A stretch of 64,000 nucleotides of DNA, taken from positions 124,001 through 188,000 of the forward strand of contig NZ_CP125652.1 of NCBI RefSeq assembly GCF_030053135.1. Direction: 5' to 3'. The notes under the pieces were generated by a model. It ran no database searches, was not told where the DNA came from, and was given only the letters and a program-made list of their open reading frames with translations. Below are positions 8,535-17,085 of this stretch, piece by piece (position 1 is the stretch's first letter; each line of letters begins with the position of its first letter). Position numbers and translations under genes: made by a program. The DNA comes from Rhizobium sp. BT04. Lineage in GTDB: Bacteria; Pseudomonadota; Alphaproteobacteria; Rhizobiales; Rhizobiaceae.

Positions 8535-8662
8535 GCTTTCCCCAGCGGCACGCGCCGCGAATACTTTTCGAGCCGGCCAGGTGCGAGCTGGGGCCAGCCC
8601 GACTGTTATCAAACGCTGGAGCCAAGTGGCAACCTGGAAGTGTTGCCCGATGGCTTGTGAGA

Positions 8663-8881
8663 TTAGCCGGCGCGGATAGCCTCGTGTTTTTCGTTCCACT
8701 TCTCCACCGCCCGCCAAATCTCATGCTCGCGCTGACGGGCGCCGTCGCGGAAAAATGGCGCCGTGTCGACGATGGTTTTCTCTCCGCACCTCACACAGTA
8801 TATGACTGAGGTCGGACCATAGCGAACGTCCGGCGTGCGGCCGCAGCATGGCTGCGGGTGTGGAATGGTGTCGTCAATCAT
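8663..8881 (-). CDS. Lar-like zinc-ribbon phage protein
   Basis: The protein has 72 residues with a metal-binding pattern PCCG (about 11-14) and CVRC (about 29-32), followed by WRAVEKWNEKHE. The CxxC/C-C and C-terminal aromatic WN signature resembles the Lar family (restriction-alleviation proteins) and other small phage zinc ribbons. Its 3' part is duplicated at 4861-4948 on the far side of the cargo cassette. Anti-restriction function is only suggested by the family resemblance. Confidence 0.6.
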   Translation of the reverse strand: MIDDTIPHPQPCCGRTPDVRYGPTSVIYCVRCGEKTIVDTAPFFRDGARQREHEIWRAVEKWNEKHEAIRAG

Positions 8882-8928
8882 CCAGTGTCGTTTACAGGCT
8901 CAGCTCTCTAACGGGATGCCGAGCCTTT

Positions 8929-9192
8929 TTAGCGTTTATTCTCCGCTTCTGTCCTCTTCTGGATCAGGCGATGTTTCAGCTTTTCGATTTCGGTAATCAC
9001 GTCTGAAAAATCATCATCGCTGGAAAGTATGTCGGAAAACGACGCTTCCAGCCGCGCAACAATTTCTGCGTTCAAAGATCGCTTCGATTTTCGGGCGGCC
9101 TCTTCCACGCGCGCCCTTAGCTCCGGCAGCAATCGCAGGCCAAACGGGGTGACGTTTCCGATTTTTTCAGTTGGCGACTTCTTGGAACTCAT
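8929..9192 (-). CDS. Arc-family ribbon-helix-helix repressor
   Basis: The protein has 87 residues from the ATG at 9192 (a longer frame goes back to 9228, but that would cross the operator). The Arc signature is present: TPFGLRLLPELRARVEEA, then RSLNAEIVARLE, the strand and two helices of Arc/Mnt. The C-terminal tail is charged and helical. It is divergent from a second Arc-type gene at 9282 with repeated operator half-sites between them, as in the P22 immI region where Arc and Mnt regulate the antirepressor. It should bind that operator as a dimer of dimers. Confidence 0.8.
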   Translation of the reverse strand: MSSKKSPTEKIGNVTPFGLRLLPELRARVEEAARKSKRSLNAEIVARLEASFSDILSSDDDFSDVITEIEKLKHRLIQKRTEAENKR

Positions 9193-9266
9193 AGCAACAC
9201 TTTGTAGCGAAAGTGCAGTTGACATCAATCACTTCAAGATGTTGCTATAGCGACACTGTGTTGCTA
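9192..9266. promoter_or_regulatory. Operator cluster between divergent Arc-type genes
   Basis: Half-sites related to TAGCRACA recur: TAGCAACA at 9192-9199, TAGCGAAA at 9205-9212, the near-perfect palindrome TGTTGCTATAGCGACA at 9240-9255, and TGTTGCTA at 9259-9266. A -35-like TTGACA at 9219-9224 points right, and the palindrome lies where its -10 region should be, so bound repressor would block the rightward promoter. Binding is inferred. Confidence 0.6.
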
Positions 9267-9281
9267 ATTTAGAGGTGGGCT

Positions 9282-9443
9282 ATGAACAGCAAAATAACGC
9301 CGTTTGGGCTGAGGATGCCAAGCGATATAAACGAGTGGGTAGAAGCGGAGGCGGCGCGGAACTTGAGATCAAAAAACGCCGAAATCGTCATGGCGCTCAA
9401 AGAGAAAATGGAACGTCAGAAAAAGGAAAAGGGCGTAGCATAG
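9282..9443 (+). CDS. Second small Arc-family repressor (53 residues)
   Basis: ATG 9282 is preceded by GAGGTGGGCT, a good ribosome site, and the frame ends at TAG 9441-9443. The protein carries the Arc core ITPFGLRMPSDINEW followed by LRSKNAEIVMALKEKM, with a short lysine-rich tail. It is one of the shortest genes here. It diverges from the 87-residue Arc-type gene over shared half-sites, so the two probably cross- or auto-regulate. This is about the minimal Arc length. Confidence 0.78.
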   Translation: MNSKITPFGLRMPSDINEWVEAEAARNLRSKNAEIVMALKEKMERQKKEKGVA

Positions 9444-9477
9444 GTCGCTTCGCTTTGGATCAGTAAGGAAGTATGAC

Positions 9478-9876
9478 ATGCAAAAAATACCGGAAGCTAT
9501 GCCAACTGGCAACAGGCGGCGGTTTCTGGCTATTTCAGGCATGGCGGCAGTGGCCGCCGCGGTGCCTGCGATAGCGGCTCCTCAAACGGGCGGATTTGTT
9601 GATCAGACCATTATCTGGCTTCGCGACCGCTTCATGCAGGAAGCGCAGCGGTTTCTTTCTTCAAACGACATAAACAACGGCTCGGCCGATCGGATGGGCC
9701 GCCTGGCCAACATTATGGCGGAGCTGCCGGCGCGGCGTGAAGATGCGATCGGCGCCAAGCGCGACGTCGCGGAATGGGAGGGCCGCATCAAGGGGGAACT
9801 CGTCTCCTACGATGCGATGGTCAAGTTCGCTTTGCTTGCCTCCATTCGCCGCGACAGGACGGGAGGATCGGTCTAG
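9478..9876 (+). CDS. Small exported protein with twin-arginine-like signal
   Basis: The protein has 132 residues; AAGGAAG lies 6 bp before the ATG. The N-terminus reads NRRRFLAISG followed by an Ala/Val-rich segment ending AIAAP, which fits a twin-arginine (Tat) signal (RRxFL) with cleavage near residue 33. The mature part is helical and charged with no known motif. It lies downstream of the rightward Arc gene and is followed directly by a 56-residue gene, so the three may form one operon. Function unknown. Confidence 0.6.
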   Translation: MQKIPEAMPTGNRRRFLAISGMAAVAAAVPAIAAPQTGGFVDQTIIWLRDRFMQEAQRFLSSNDINNGSADRMGRLANIMAELPARREDAIGAKRDVAEWEGRIKGELVSYDAMVKFALLASIRRDRTGGSV

Positions 9877-10047
9877 GTGGATCGCATCGCCTTCATCATC
9901 GACCAGCTGAAGGAAGCGAGGCGGATCGTCGCCGGCAGGCCCGATAGCGAGATGGTCGTCTATCTCCTCGATCTGGCGATCGTCGAGGCGGAGGAAGAGC
10001 ATCGCCGGCGTTCGGAGGATGATGACGGAGCGGCATCCGCGGGTTAG
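9877..10047 (+). CDS. Small acidic helical protein (56 residues)
   Basis: A GTG start directly abuts the stop of the upstream gene, with GGGAGG about 10 bp upstream inside that gene. The product is helical and acidic (LLDLAIVEAEEEHRRR, SEDDDGA) with no TM segment. Tight coupling and the ribosome site support a real gene. The family is unknown to me. Confidence 0.5.
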   Translation: MDRIAFIIDQLKEARRIVAGRPDSEMVVYLLDLAIVEAEEEHRRRSEDDDGAASAG

Positions 10048-10057
10048 CTTGCCCTTC

Positions 10058-10297
10058 TCACTCCTCACCTTTGAAGCTGCCGAATCGCAGTTTTGCCGCC
10101 TTCGCTCCGCATGAGCAGCACTTCAACCGCTCTTCTATCTCCCTTATCAGTGCGTGCCGAAGGCTTTCCGGCAAAGACGACTTGAGGAATTGTCTTGTTT
10201 CGCCGCACGCTTTGCATTCGGCCATGATGACCATGTGCTGCGGCGCCACGTTGATATATCCGGGCGACCAGTTTGCGATTTCCAGAAACCTGGGCAT
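10058..10297 (-). CDS. Small zinc-ribbon protein
   Basis: The protein has 79 residues with two metal-binding pairs, CKAC (about 28-31) and CSCG preceded by another Cys (about 60-63), separated by a helical segment. This is a zinc-ribbon or rubredoxin-like knuckle, common in phage and plasmid genomes. It stands alone, convergent with the gene on its left and divergent from the ligase gene to its right. Function unknown; nucleic-acid binding is a guess. Confidence 0.5.
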   Translation of the reverse strand: MPRFLEIANWSPGYINVAPQHMVIMAECKACGETRQFLKSSLPESLRHALIREIEERLKCCSCGAKAAKLRFGSFKGEE

Positions 10298-10445
10298 AGC
10301 GATCCTCTCCTCTTGCGAGGCGTTTCCGCCGCATGTTTGGTGAATGCTCCGCCCGAGCGAGTTGCTAATATGTTCTTGTTGGCGCCTTCGTCAATAATGA
10401 ATACGGGCAAATTGCTTTTTAAGACAATGCTGATGAAGTGGCTGA

Positions 10446-11498
10446 ATGACAAAGCCGCCTCGCAAATCTTCAAAGCCGCTACTCGGTGACATTGATGCCC
10501 CGATCCGCAGCCAGGCCCGACGCCGGCGCGATCCTGCCCAGCCGCAACTCCTCCTTGATTCCATGCCGGCGCGCCTCGACCCTTGCCTTGCGCTGCTGAA
10601 GCCACGGCCGCCGAAAGGTCCGCAATGGGCTTTTGAGGTGAAGTGGGACGGCTACCGGGTGGCGGTCCACATCGAGCCATCAGGCGTTCGCGTCCTCACC
10701 CGCGGCGGCCATGACTGGACCGAGCGCTTTCCGGCGATCGCGGCCGAGGCGAGACGCCTTCCGGTTTCCACTGCGATATTGGATGGCGAGGCCGTCGTGT
10801 TCGACGAGCGGGGCCGGTCCGACTTCGGCAGGCTCCAGCAGTCGCTCGGCGGCCGAGGCGGAAAGAGGACGTCGCGGGAAGCGGTCTTGATGGCATTCGA
10901 TCTTCTCTATTTCGACGGCCATGACCTCACAGGAACCGAACTCACCTCGCGGCGACACCTCCTCGAGGGGCTGGTACCGCCCGGCGGGGAAGATGCCATC
11001 CGGCTTTCCGAAGAGATCGATGCGGACGGCGATACGCTTCTGCGCATCGCCTGCGAACACGATCTGGAAGGCATCATCGCAAAAGACCGCAACAGCACCT
11101 ATCGGAGCGGCCGCCTCGGCGACTGGCTGAAGATCAAGTGCATCCAGAGCGACGGCTTCGTGATCGTCGGCTATCAGCGATCCGGCGCAGCGTTCGGGAA
11201 TATCGGCGCGCTACTGCTCGCGGCTCGCAAGGGCGCCGAGCTGGTTTACGTCGGCTCCGTCGGAACGGGCTTTAAGGCCAGCCAGGCGATGGAGCTTCGC
11301 GCGACGATGGACATGATCAAGGCGACGAAGCCGGCCATCAGATATTCCGGCCGACGGAAGGATCTCGTCTGGATCAAGCCGACACTGGTTGCTGAGATCG
11401 AATATCGAGCCTGGACGCACGACGGGAAGCTTCGGCACGCCTCCTACAAGGGGCTGCGCGAAGTGCAGGACAATGCCGCGATTTTTGAGCTGGACTAA
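10446..11498 (+). CDS. ATP-dependent DNA ligase (LigD ligase-domain type)
   Basis: The protein has 350 residues and contains the ligase catalytic and OB-fold domains only. The adenylated lysine lies in motif I, FEVKWDGYRV. Motif III reads MAFDLLYFDG, motif IV LEGIIAKDRNSTYRSG, motif V DWLKIKC, and the OB-fold C-terminus ends near LRHASYKGLREV. No polymerase or phosphoesterase domain of full LigD is present. It seals nicks or double-strand breaks using ATP and in this family works with Ku. It is the last gene before the proposed prophage end; two ku genes lie 14 kb away in the other mobile element, without a ligase of their own. Confidence 0.88.
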   Translation: MTKPPRKSSKPLLGDIDAPIRSQARRRRDPAQPQLLLDSMPARLDPCLALLKPRPPKGPQWAFEVKWDGYRVAVHIEPSGVRVLTRGGHDWTERFPAIAAEARRLPVSTAILDGEAVVFDERGRSDFGRLQQSLGGRGGKRTSREAVLMAFDLLYFDGHDLTGTELTSRRHLLEGLVPPGGEDAIRLSEEIDADGDTLLRIACEHDLEGIIAKDRNSTYRSGRLGDWLKIKCIQSDGFVIVGYQRSGAAFGNIGALLLAARKGAELVYVGSVGTGFKASQAMELRATMDMIKATKPAIRYSGRRKDLVWIKPTLVAEIEYRAWTHDGKLRHASYKGLREVQDNAAIFELD

Positions 11499-11635
11499 CA
11501 GATCGGATGCTATAAGCCTGAGGTTCGATATTCAAACGCGCTATTGTGCCCCATATTGAGCCCCAAAATGCGCCACAGAGGCCGAGTCTCACGCCAGATT
11601 ATATAGTCTTTACAATGGAGCGGTATTAAGTTTAA

Positions 11636-11653
11636 CCCCCGCTACCCGCTCCA
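11636..11653 (+). other. Putative prophage attR: 3' tip of a tRNA-Gly gene
   Basis: The tract reads CCCCCGCTACCCGCTCCA, which matches the T-stem 3' strand, acceptor 3' strand and CCA of bacterial tRNA-Gly (acceptor 5' strand GCGGGTA). No complete tRNA can be folded because the upstream bases lack anticodon and D arms. tRNA-Gly usually lies just upstream of tuf, which starts 336 bp to the right. A phage using the 3' end of tRNA-Gly would leave exactly this remnant at its far end. The intact gene should lie beyond the left edge. Confidence 0.5.
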
Positions 11654-11903
11654 GTTTTCCCAAGCCCCATTCATACCCGGCGCCGCCGCGACAATTCCGC
11701 ATGCACCTGTTTTGGAAGAGGCTGGCAATAGCGGCAGGCGAGGGCGCTCGGCCCCGGGGCGCCTGTGGCTCGTCTCCGGCAGTCCACGCGATTTTCTCCA
11801 AGGATTTCAGCGTTTTTGAAGGGGGCTTCGGCGAATCGCCTTGCAGGCTGCGAATTGTCCCCCATATGCGCTGTCACACCAAGAATGGCGTCTGCAATTA
11901 AGT

Positions 11904-11932
11904 CTTGCGCAATGTCGCCGAAAGCCTTAAAC
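11904..11932 (+). promoter_or_regulatory. Candidate tuf promoter
   Basis: CTTGCG (11904-11909), a 17-bp spacer and TTAAAC (11927-11932) fit the rhizobial housekeeping pattern CTTGAC-N17-CTATAT and would give a leader of about 50 nt before tuf. The rest of 11654-11903 shows no convincing gene; it should be chromosomal sequence upstream of tuf. Confidence 0.45.
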
Positions 11933-11988
11933 GGCGGCACTAAACCGGTTCGCCGGGGTCCACTATTTCGTTCACAGGAAGCATTCAA

Positions 11989-13164
<1,176 letters not shown>

Positions 13165-13192
13165 TCCTGGATTACCTTCAATTCATGAAAAA

Positions 13193-13218
13193 CCCCGCTG
13201 GAAACAGCGGGGTTTTTT
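13193..13218 (+). terminator. Rho-independent terminator of tuf
   Basis: CCCCGCTG, loop GAAA, CAGCGGGG, then six T. A perfect 8-bp GC-rich stem with a tetraloop, 28 bp after the tuf stop. Confidence 0.95.
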
Positions 13219-13368
13219 CGTTTTGATGCCTCTCGGTTGGCTTAACAGGTGTTGTAAAAATATCGTTAAATGGGCCTGTCACAGTATTTTGTTCATCTAG
13301 CGTTCAGAAACCGGTTTGTGAATTGCCCAGTTTAGTCCAGACTCCTTCTTGCAAAGAGGAGAGCCCGG

Positions 13369-13503
13369 ATGATTCCAAAGGCCACATTCGCTGCGACGAT
13401 ATTCGCAATGTATGTTTTCACGATGTTTTTCATCGCTGCAATTCCGCAAGAGGTTGTTCAGGCAGCCGGAGTGCAGATCGACGAGTTAAGCGTCGTCAAG
13501 TGA
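13369..13503 (+). CDS. Small secreted or membrane peptide (44 residues)
   Basis: ATG 13369 follows AGAGGAGAG at ideal spacing. The product has a Lys4 and then a strongly hydrophobic stretch (ATIFAMYVFTMFFIAAI) followed by a short polar tail (PQEVVQAAGVQIDELSVVK). This is either a single TM anchor or a signal peptide ending near AAG, leaving a tiny mature peptide. The stop lies inside the first of two 14-nt direct repeats. It stands alone between the tuf terminator and the epimerase gene. No family is recognised. Confidence 0.55.
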   Translation: MIPKATFAATIFAMYVFTMFFIAAIPQEVVQAAGVQIDELSVVK

Positions 13504-13517
13504 CGCCGCTGGAGGTA

Positions 13518-13539
13518 AGTGTCGTCAAGTGACGACACT
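13518..13539. other. Perfect inverted repeat after the 44-residue gene
   Basis: AGTGTCGTCA, AG, TGACGACACT: 10-bp perfect arms and a 2-nt centre, without a T tract. The inner 14 nt (GTCGTCAAGTGACG at 13521-13534) also occur at 13492-13505 over the stop codon of the small gene. It could be a protein-binding site or an RNA stem that stabilises the transcript end. Confidence 0.5.
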
Positions 13540-13702
13540 CCGGAGCATCGCAGGCTTTTGCGGTGATCGGAACTGATCGGCCAGGTGCTCCGGATAGGGT
13601 GCGCCTGGCGATGCGGGGGTGAACCCTTGCCGGACGCTCGCTTGCTCTTCGCGCGGAAGCGTCTAACTATGCCTCCGATGTCATGGCGCGGAGGATTATT
13701 CC

Positions 13703-14596
13703 ATGAAGAAGCGAATTCTGTTCACGGGCGGTTCGGGCAAGGCAGGTCGCCATACCGTGCCGTGGCTCGTCAATGCAGGCTACGAGGTTCACAACCTCGA
13801 TCTCGTGCCGCTGGATAGTCCCGGCGTCACCAATCTCATTGCCGACATCACCGATAGCGGCCAGGTCTTCAACGCGCTCTCGATGCACCGCGATTTTCCC
13901 GATCTCGATGCGGGCAGGGGCGTGCAGCCCTTCGACGCCGTCGTACACTTCGCCGCCATCCCGCGCATCCTGATCAAGCCTGACAACGAAACCTTCCGCA
14001 TCAACACGATGGGCACTTATAATGTCATCGAGGCGGCGGTGAAGCTCGGAATCAGGAAGATCATCGTCGCATCGAGCGAGACGACATACGGCGTCTGCTT
14101 CGCCGAAGGCCATCGCGATTTCCACCAGTTCCCGCTGGAGGAGGACTACGACGTCAATCCGATGGATTCCTACGGGCTTTCCAAGGTGGTCAATGAAAAG
14201 ACGGCCCGCGCCTTTGCCGAACGTTCGGGCTTCGACATCTATGCGTTGCGTATCGGCAACGTCATCGAGCCGCACGAATATGAGCGATTCCCCACCTTTT
14301 TCGCCAATCCCGAGATGCGCAAGCGCATTGCCTGGAGCTATATCGACGCCCGCGACCTCGGTCAGATCTGCCATCTCTGCATCGAAAAGGACGGTCTCGG
14401 CTATCAGGTCTTCAACGCGGCCAACGACACCGTCTCGGCCAATACCCCGTCGAAGGAGCTTGCGAAGCGATTCTTCCCGAACGTGCCCTTCACCCGCGAG
14501 GTCGGCGAATATGAAGGTCTGCTCTCCAATCGCAAGATCCGCGAGGTGTTGGGTTTTAAGGAAGAGCACGATTGGCGGAAATATGTGAAGGTCTGA
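13703..14596 (+). CDS. NAD(P)-dependent sugar epimerase/dehydratase (extended SDR)
   Basis: The protein has 297 residues; GGAGG lies before the ATG. The Rossmann motif reads FTGGSGKAG (GxxGxxG form), the active site has SSE in VASSETTYG and YxxxK in SYGLSKVVNEK, and the fold continues to a substrate domain. It belongs to the UDP-glucose 4-epimerase/dehydratase-like extended SDR family; the nucleotide-sugar substrate cannot be told from sequence. It lies between tuf and tRNA-Trp in what should be ancestral chromosome. Confidence 0.85.
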   Translation: MKKRILFTGGSGKAGRHTVPWLVNAGYEVHNLDLVPLDSPGVTNLIADITDSGQVFNALSMHRDFPDLDAGRGVQPFDAVVHFAAIPRILIKPDNETFRINTMGTYNVIEAAVKLGIRKIIVASSETTYGVCFAEGHRDFHQFPLEEDYDVNPMDSYGLSKVVNEKTARAFAERSGFDIYALRIGNVIEPHEYERFPTFFANPEMRKRIAWSYIDARDLGQICHLCIEKDGLGYQVFNAANDTVSANTPSKELAKRFFPNVPFTREVGEYEGLLSNRKIREVLGFKEEHDWRKYVKV

Positions 14597-14682
14597 ACGG
14601 AGCCCGGTGCGCAATGAGGTGGCGCGATGAAAAGTCGATCGCTCGCATATGCACAGAATGGCTTTGAAAATCGAAAATCGTG

Positions 14683-14711
14683 CTTGCCAATCCGCTGTCG
14701 TCGTCCTAAAG
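14683..14711 (+). promoter_or_regulatory. Original promoter of tRNA-Trp (now drives only a stump)
   Basis: CTTGCC (14683-14688), 17-bp spacer, CTAAAG (14706-14711), then GGGA. The last base is 65 bp before the tRNA 5' end at 14776. The same layout recurs at 49725-49753 before the intact tRNA. The conserved boxes in otherwise diverged sequence argue that they are functional. Confidence 0.6.
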
Positions 14712-14775
14712 GGAGCGCCATGCTTTTCAACAGCGATTTGCGGGTCTTGGCCTGGACGCTGAATGACCGGTATGA

Positions 14776-14813
<38 letters not shown>

Positions 14814-14900
14814 GACTGTACTCTACCAAGCATGCCTGCATAGTTTGTTCAGGCTCGTCAGATATTTCCCTTGAAAAGCTCAAGTGACAAAATCCGAAAT

Positions 14901-14917
14901 GGTCACATTCTGGTCAC
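14901..14917 (+). other. Candidate integrase arm-type site, left end
   Basis: GGTCAC, ATTCT, GGTCAC, lying 87 bp inside the left core. The same arrangement (GGTCAC, ACTTA, GGTCAC) lies inside the right end at 49551-49567 in the same orientation. Repeated short motifs flanking the core at both ends are what tyrosine integrases bind with their N-terminal domain. Confidence 0.6.
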
Positions 14918-15555
14918 TTCCGGCTTTTTTGCAGCTCCCGGCTCCTCGCCATTCTGCAAGCGGGCGAGCAAAACTTGGCGTCGGCCCGTCTTTTCGCGAG
15001 CAGCACCTTGGTGCACCGTGCACAAGGCAGCAGAGGCTCTCCCTTCAATGCAAGCAAGGTTATTTCATGCACTAGAAATGCATATAGACTGGAAGTTACG
15101 AGCTTCGTGACGAAGTCGTCACCGCGTCCGATGGGATCGATCACCTGCGCGAAACCGACCGAATACCGACCGCTGGGGTTTCCTGGTTCAAGCCCATTGA
15201 TTTCCCGAAATCTACCTGCACAAACCATTCTGTTGAGTTCTCGCAGGTCTGAGAATTCCCGCTGGAGCGATGTGACGGCATAACATTCTCGACCCTGGCA
15301 CAGCACAGGGAAGCCGCCATCTGGACATCCGAATTCGTCAATGTAAGCGCAGATTTCCTGAGGAGACCAGGTGTTAAGCAGTTTGACAGCGGCTTCCCTG
15401 GCTCTCGGCGAGCCTGAGACTAGCTCGTATTTGGTGCACTCGGAGTGCATCCATATTTGATCACCAAAGAACTTACCCGATTTTATGATCTCGTCGGACG
15501 ACATGATTTCGCATCCCCATGTCGGTCTTCGGCCTTCTAGTATTATGGCATACAT
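14914..15555 (-). CDS. Zinc-finger protein, paralogue 1 of 2
   Basis: The protein has 213 residues. The C-terminus carries a metal-binding motif CARC (about 182-185) and CSPAC (about 200-204), in a stretch close to KRRADAKFCSPACRMARSR, like the C-terminal knuckle of CGNR-type zinc-finger proteins. The remaining 175 residues are a conserved globular region shared with the gene at 15759-16385 (for example WGCEIM/LGCQIM, LNTW, EICA, AFLVHEIT). No catalytic motif is apparent. It is the first gene inside the left end of the element. A DNA-binding regulator is possible but unproven. Confidence 0.6.
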   Translation of the reverse strand: MYAIILEGRRPTWGCEIMSSDEIIKSGKFFGDQIWMHSECTKYELVSGSPRAREAAVKLLNTWSPQEICAYIDEFGCPDGGFPVLCQGRECYAVTSLQREFSDLRELNRMVCAGRFREINGLEPGNPSGRYSVGFAQVIDPIGRGDDFVTKLVTSSLYAFLVHEITLLALKGEPLLPCARCTKVLLAKRRADAKFCSPACRMARSRELQKSRK

Positions 15556-15758
15556 GGTAAGGATGCCTTCGACCGTCAGCGATGGCCCATGCTGCCAGAT
15601 TAGCGGACTTCTGCAAGGGCTCCGTCTACGACCTCTAAGCCGGGACGACGTTCAAAGTGATGGTCATAGCCGGTCCGGCGGCATTGTGAATAAAATCCTA
15701 TGGCGCGCAGGAATTCTTAGAAGGTAGACTCGGCCGTGATCTTGTTCGACCGGCCGCA

Positions 15759-16385
15759 CTATCGCAGGCGACTGCTAGCGGTTTTGCACTCGTCTGAGCA
15801 ATACTTGGCGTTTGAACGTTTCTTTGTAAATTGAAGCTCAGAGCACTGTGCGCACGCCCACAAAACGTGCCCCGGCCGCGTGAGGGATGTGATCTCGTGT
15901 ACCAAAAATGCGTGAAGACTTCTGGTCACCAATTTCGACGCAAAACCGCGACCGCCATCAACGGTATCTAAAACAAATTCGAAAGCCGGTTGATGCCTCC
16001 CGAGATGACGGGTTTTGTTAAGGTAGTTCACATCATGGAACCGGCCGAGCCGGACCATCGCATCTAACCTCCTGAGCGTTGAGATTGCTTTTCGCAAGTC
16101 ATCAACGGAATAGCATTGTTTGTTACCGATCCTCTCGGAAAACATCCCGCATGGGAACCCGAATTCACTGACGAAAGCGCAAATTTCCAACGCGTTCCAT
16201 GTATTGAGGACCTTTGTTACAGCGTCTAGCGCTTCCGGAGAACCTGATTCCATTTCGTATGTTATCCATTCGCCACTTGTCCAAAGTTGTTCTCCAGACA
16301 GCATAGGCGACCGCGCGACCTCCTCACGCTTCATGATCTGGCATCCCAGTCTCGGTGCCCAACCTTCAAGGGTAACTGCGGACAT
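15759..16385 (-). CDS. Zinc-finger protein, paralogue 2 of 2
   Basis: The protein has 208 residues and is homologous over its full length to the previous gene; the C-terminal motif reads CAQC then KKRSNAKYCSDECK. The two are separated by about 200 bp with no other gene and are oriented alike, so they arose by an old tandem duplication; they are too diverged to be recent. Function unknown. Confidence 0.6.
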   Translation of the reverse strand: MSAVTLEGWAPRLGCQIMKREEVARSPMLSGEQLWTSGEWITYEMESGSPEALDAVTKVLNTWNALEICAFVSEFGFPCGMFSERIGNKQCYSVDDLRKAISTLRRLDAMVRLGRFHDVNYLNKTRHLGRHQPAFEFVLDTVDGGRGFASKLVTRSLHAFLVHEITSLTRPGHVLWACAQCSELQFTKKRSNAKYCSDECKTASSRLR

Positions 16386-16483
16386 GCTTGAATGCAGCGT
16401 TTGTTCGTGAAAATTAACCCATATTGCCCGATGTTACATGTCCCGCAAGCAGGGAATTGACACTCCCAGTGTGCAGCCGGCGA

Positions 16484-16810
16484 TCATCCAAAGCGGCTGA
16501 GGGCGGCCGATGTGGAGTTTCTCGCGGTTCCAATAGAAACGACACGGGTCCGAGGCTCGAAAACGTTGTCGCCAAGGAAGACGTGATGAGGGTTTTCGGG
16601 ATCGCGGAGGACCCGACCGTTCTGCATGACGATCAGGTCAATGGTTTCTGGACATGCCAAGCCGGCCACGCGCGGCAGCATTGCCCATAAGTGTACTTTC
16701 CCGATCGCCTCCCGGCGGAAGGGCAGCGTGTCTGGCGAAGCGCGACTCCGAGAACGCATGGACGCTCTTGGGAGATAGGCTGTCATCGCTCCGCGCTGAA
16801 CGCGATTCAT
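16484..16810 (-). CDS. Possible remnant gene in a 700-bp gap
   Basis: The interval 16386-17085 has no convincing intact gene. This 108-residue frame holds one protein-like stretch (about 55-95, with ETIDLIVMQNGRVL and DNVFEPRTRVVSIG) flanked by low-quality sequence, and lacks a good ribosome site. It may be a decayed gene. No family is recognised. Confidence 0.25.
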   Translation of the reverse strand: MNRVQRGAMTAYLPRASMRSRSRASPDTLPFRREAIGKVHLWAMLPRVAGLACPETIDLIVMQNGRVLRDPENPHHVFLGDNVFEPRTRVVSIGTARNSTSAALSRFG

Positions 16811-17085
16811 CAGACGCCGTCGATGGCTGCCCGATCGATCAACTCATTGGCCACACGAGCGATGGAAGTCGATTCAAGAGCGGTTGCTGAATCTTCTCCT
16901 CAAGGACATCTAGCGATCGCAATAAGCTGCCGCCGAGAGAGGTCGAAAGTCTGCTCCCTCGGTCCCTGGGTAGTCAGAGAACCGATTCTTGTTGGACGGC
17001 GTCGGCTTGCGCAGACTAAAAACACCAATAAGGTGCGTTCCCACGCAACTTGGAAGCTGTTGCACGATTCGATGGCTTGGCGGGG

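Larger units (their letters stand above)
1..11653. mobile_element. Right end of a prophage (left end outside window)
   Basis: Contiguous phage-type genes run from the left edge: tail/fibre proteins, holin-like protein, GH24 endolysin, overlapping spanins, a divergent Arc-type repressor pair, a Lar-like zinc-ribbon protein, and a last gene encoding a DNA ligase. The boundary at 11653 is inferred from an 18-nt tract that matches the end of a tRNA-Gly gene. No integrase is present, so it should lie at the unseen left end. A leftward cargo cassette (4959-8534) sits inside, apparently as lysogenic-conversion genes. Confidence 0.75.

Noticed and set aside
13518-13539. Palindrome as a second terminator
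   Set aside because: No T tract follows; tuf already has a strong terminator at 13193-13218.
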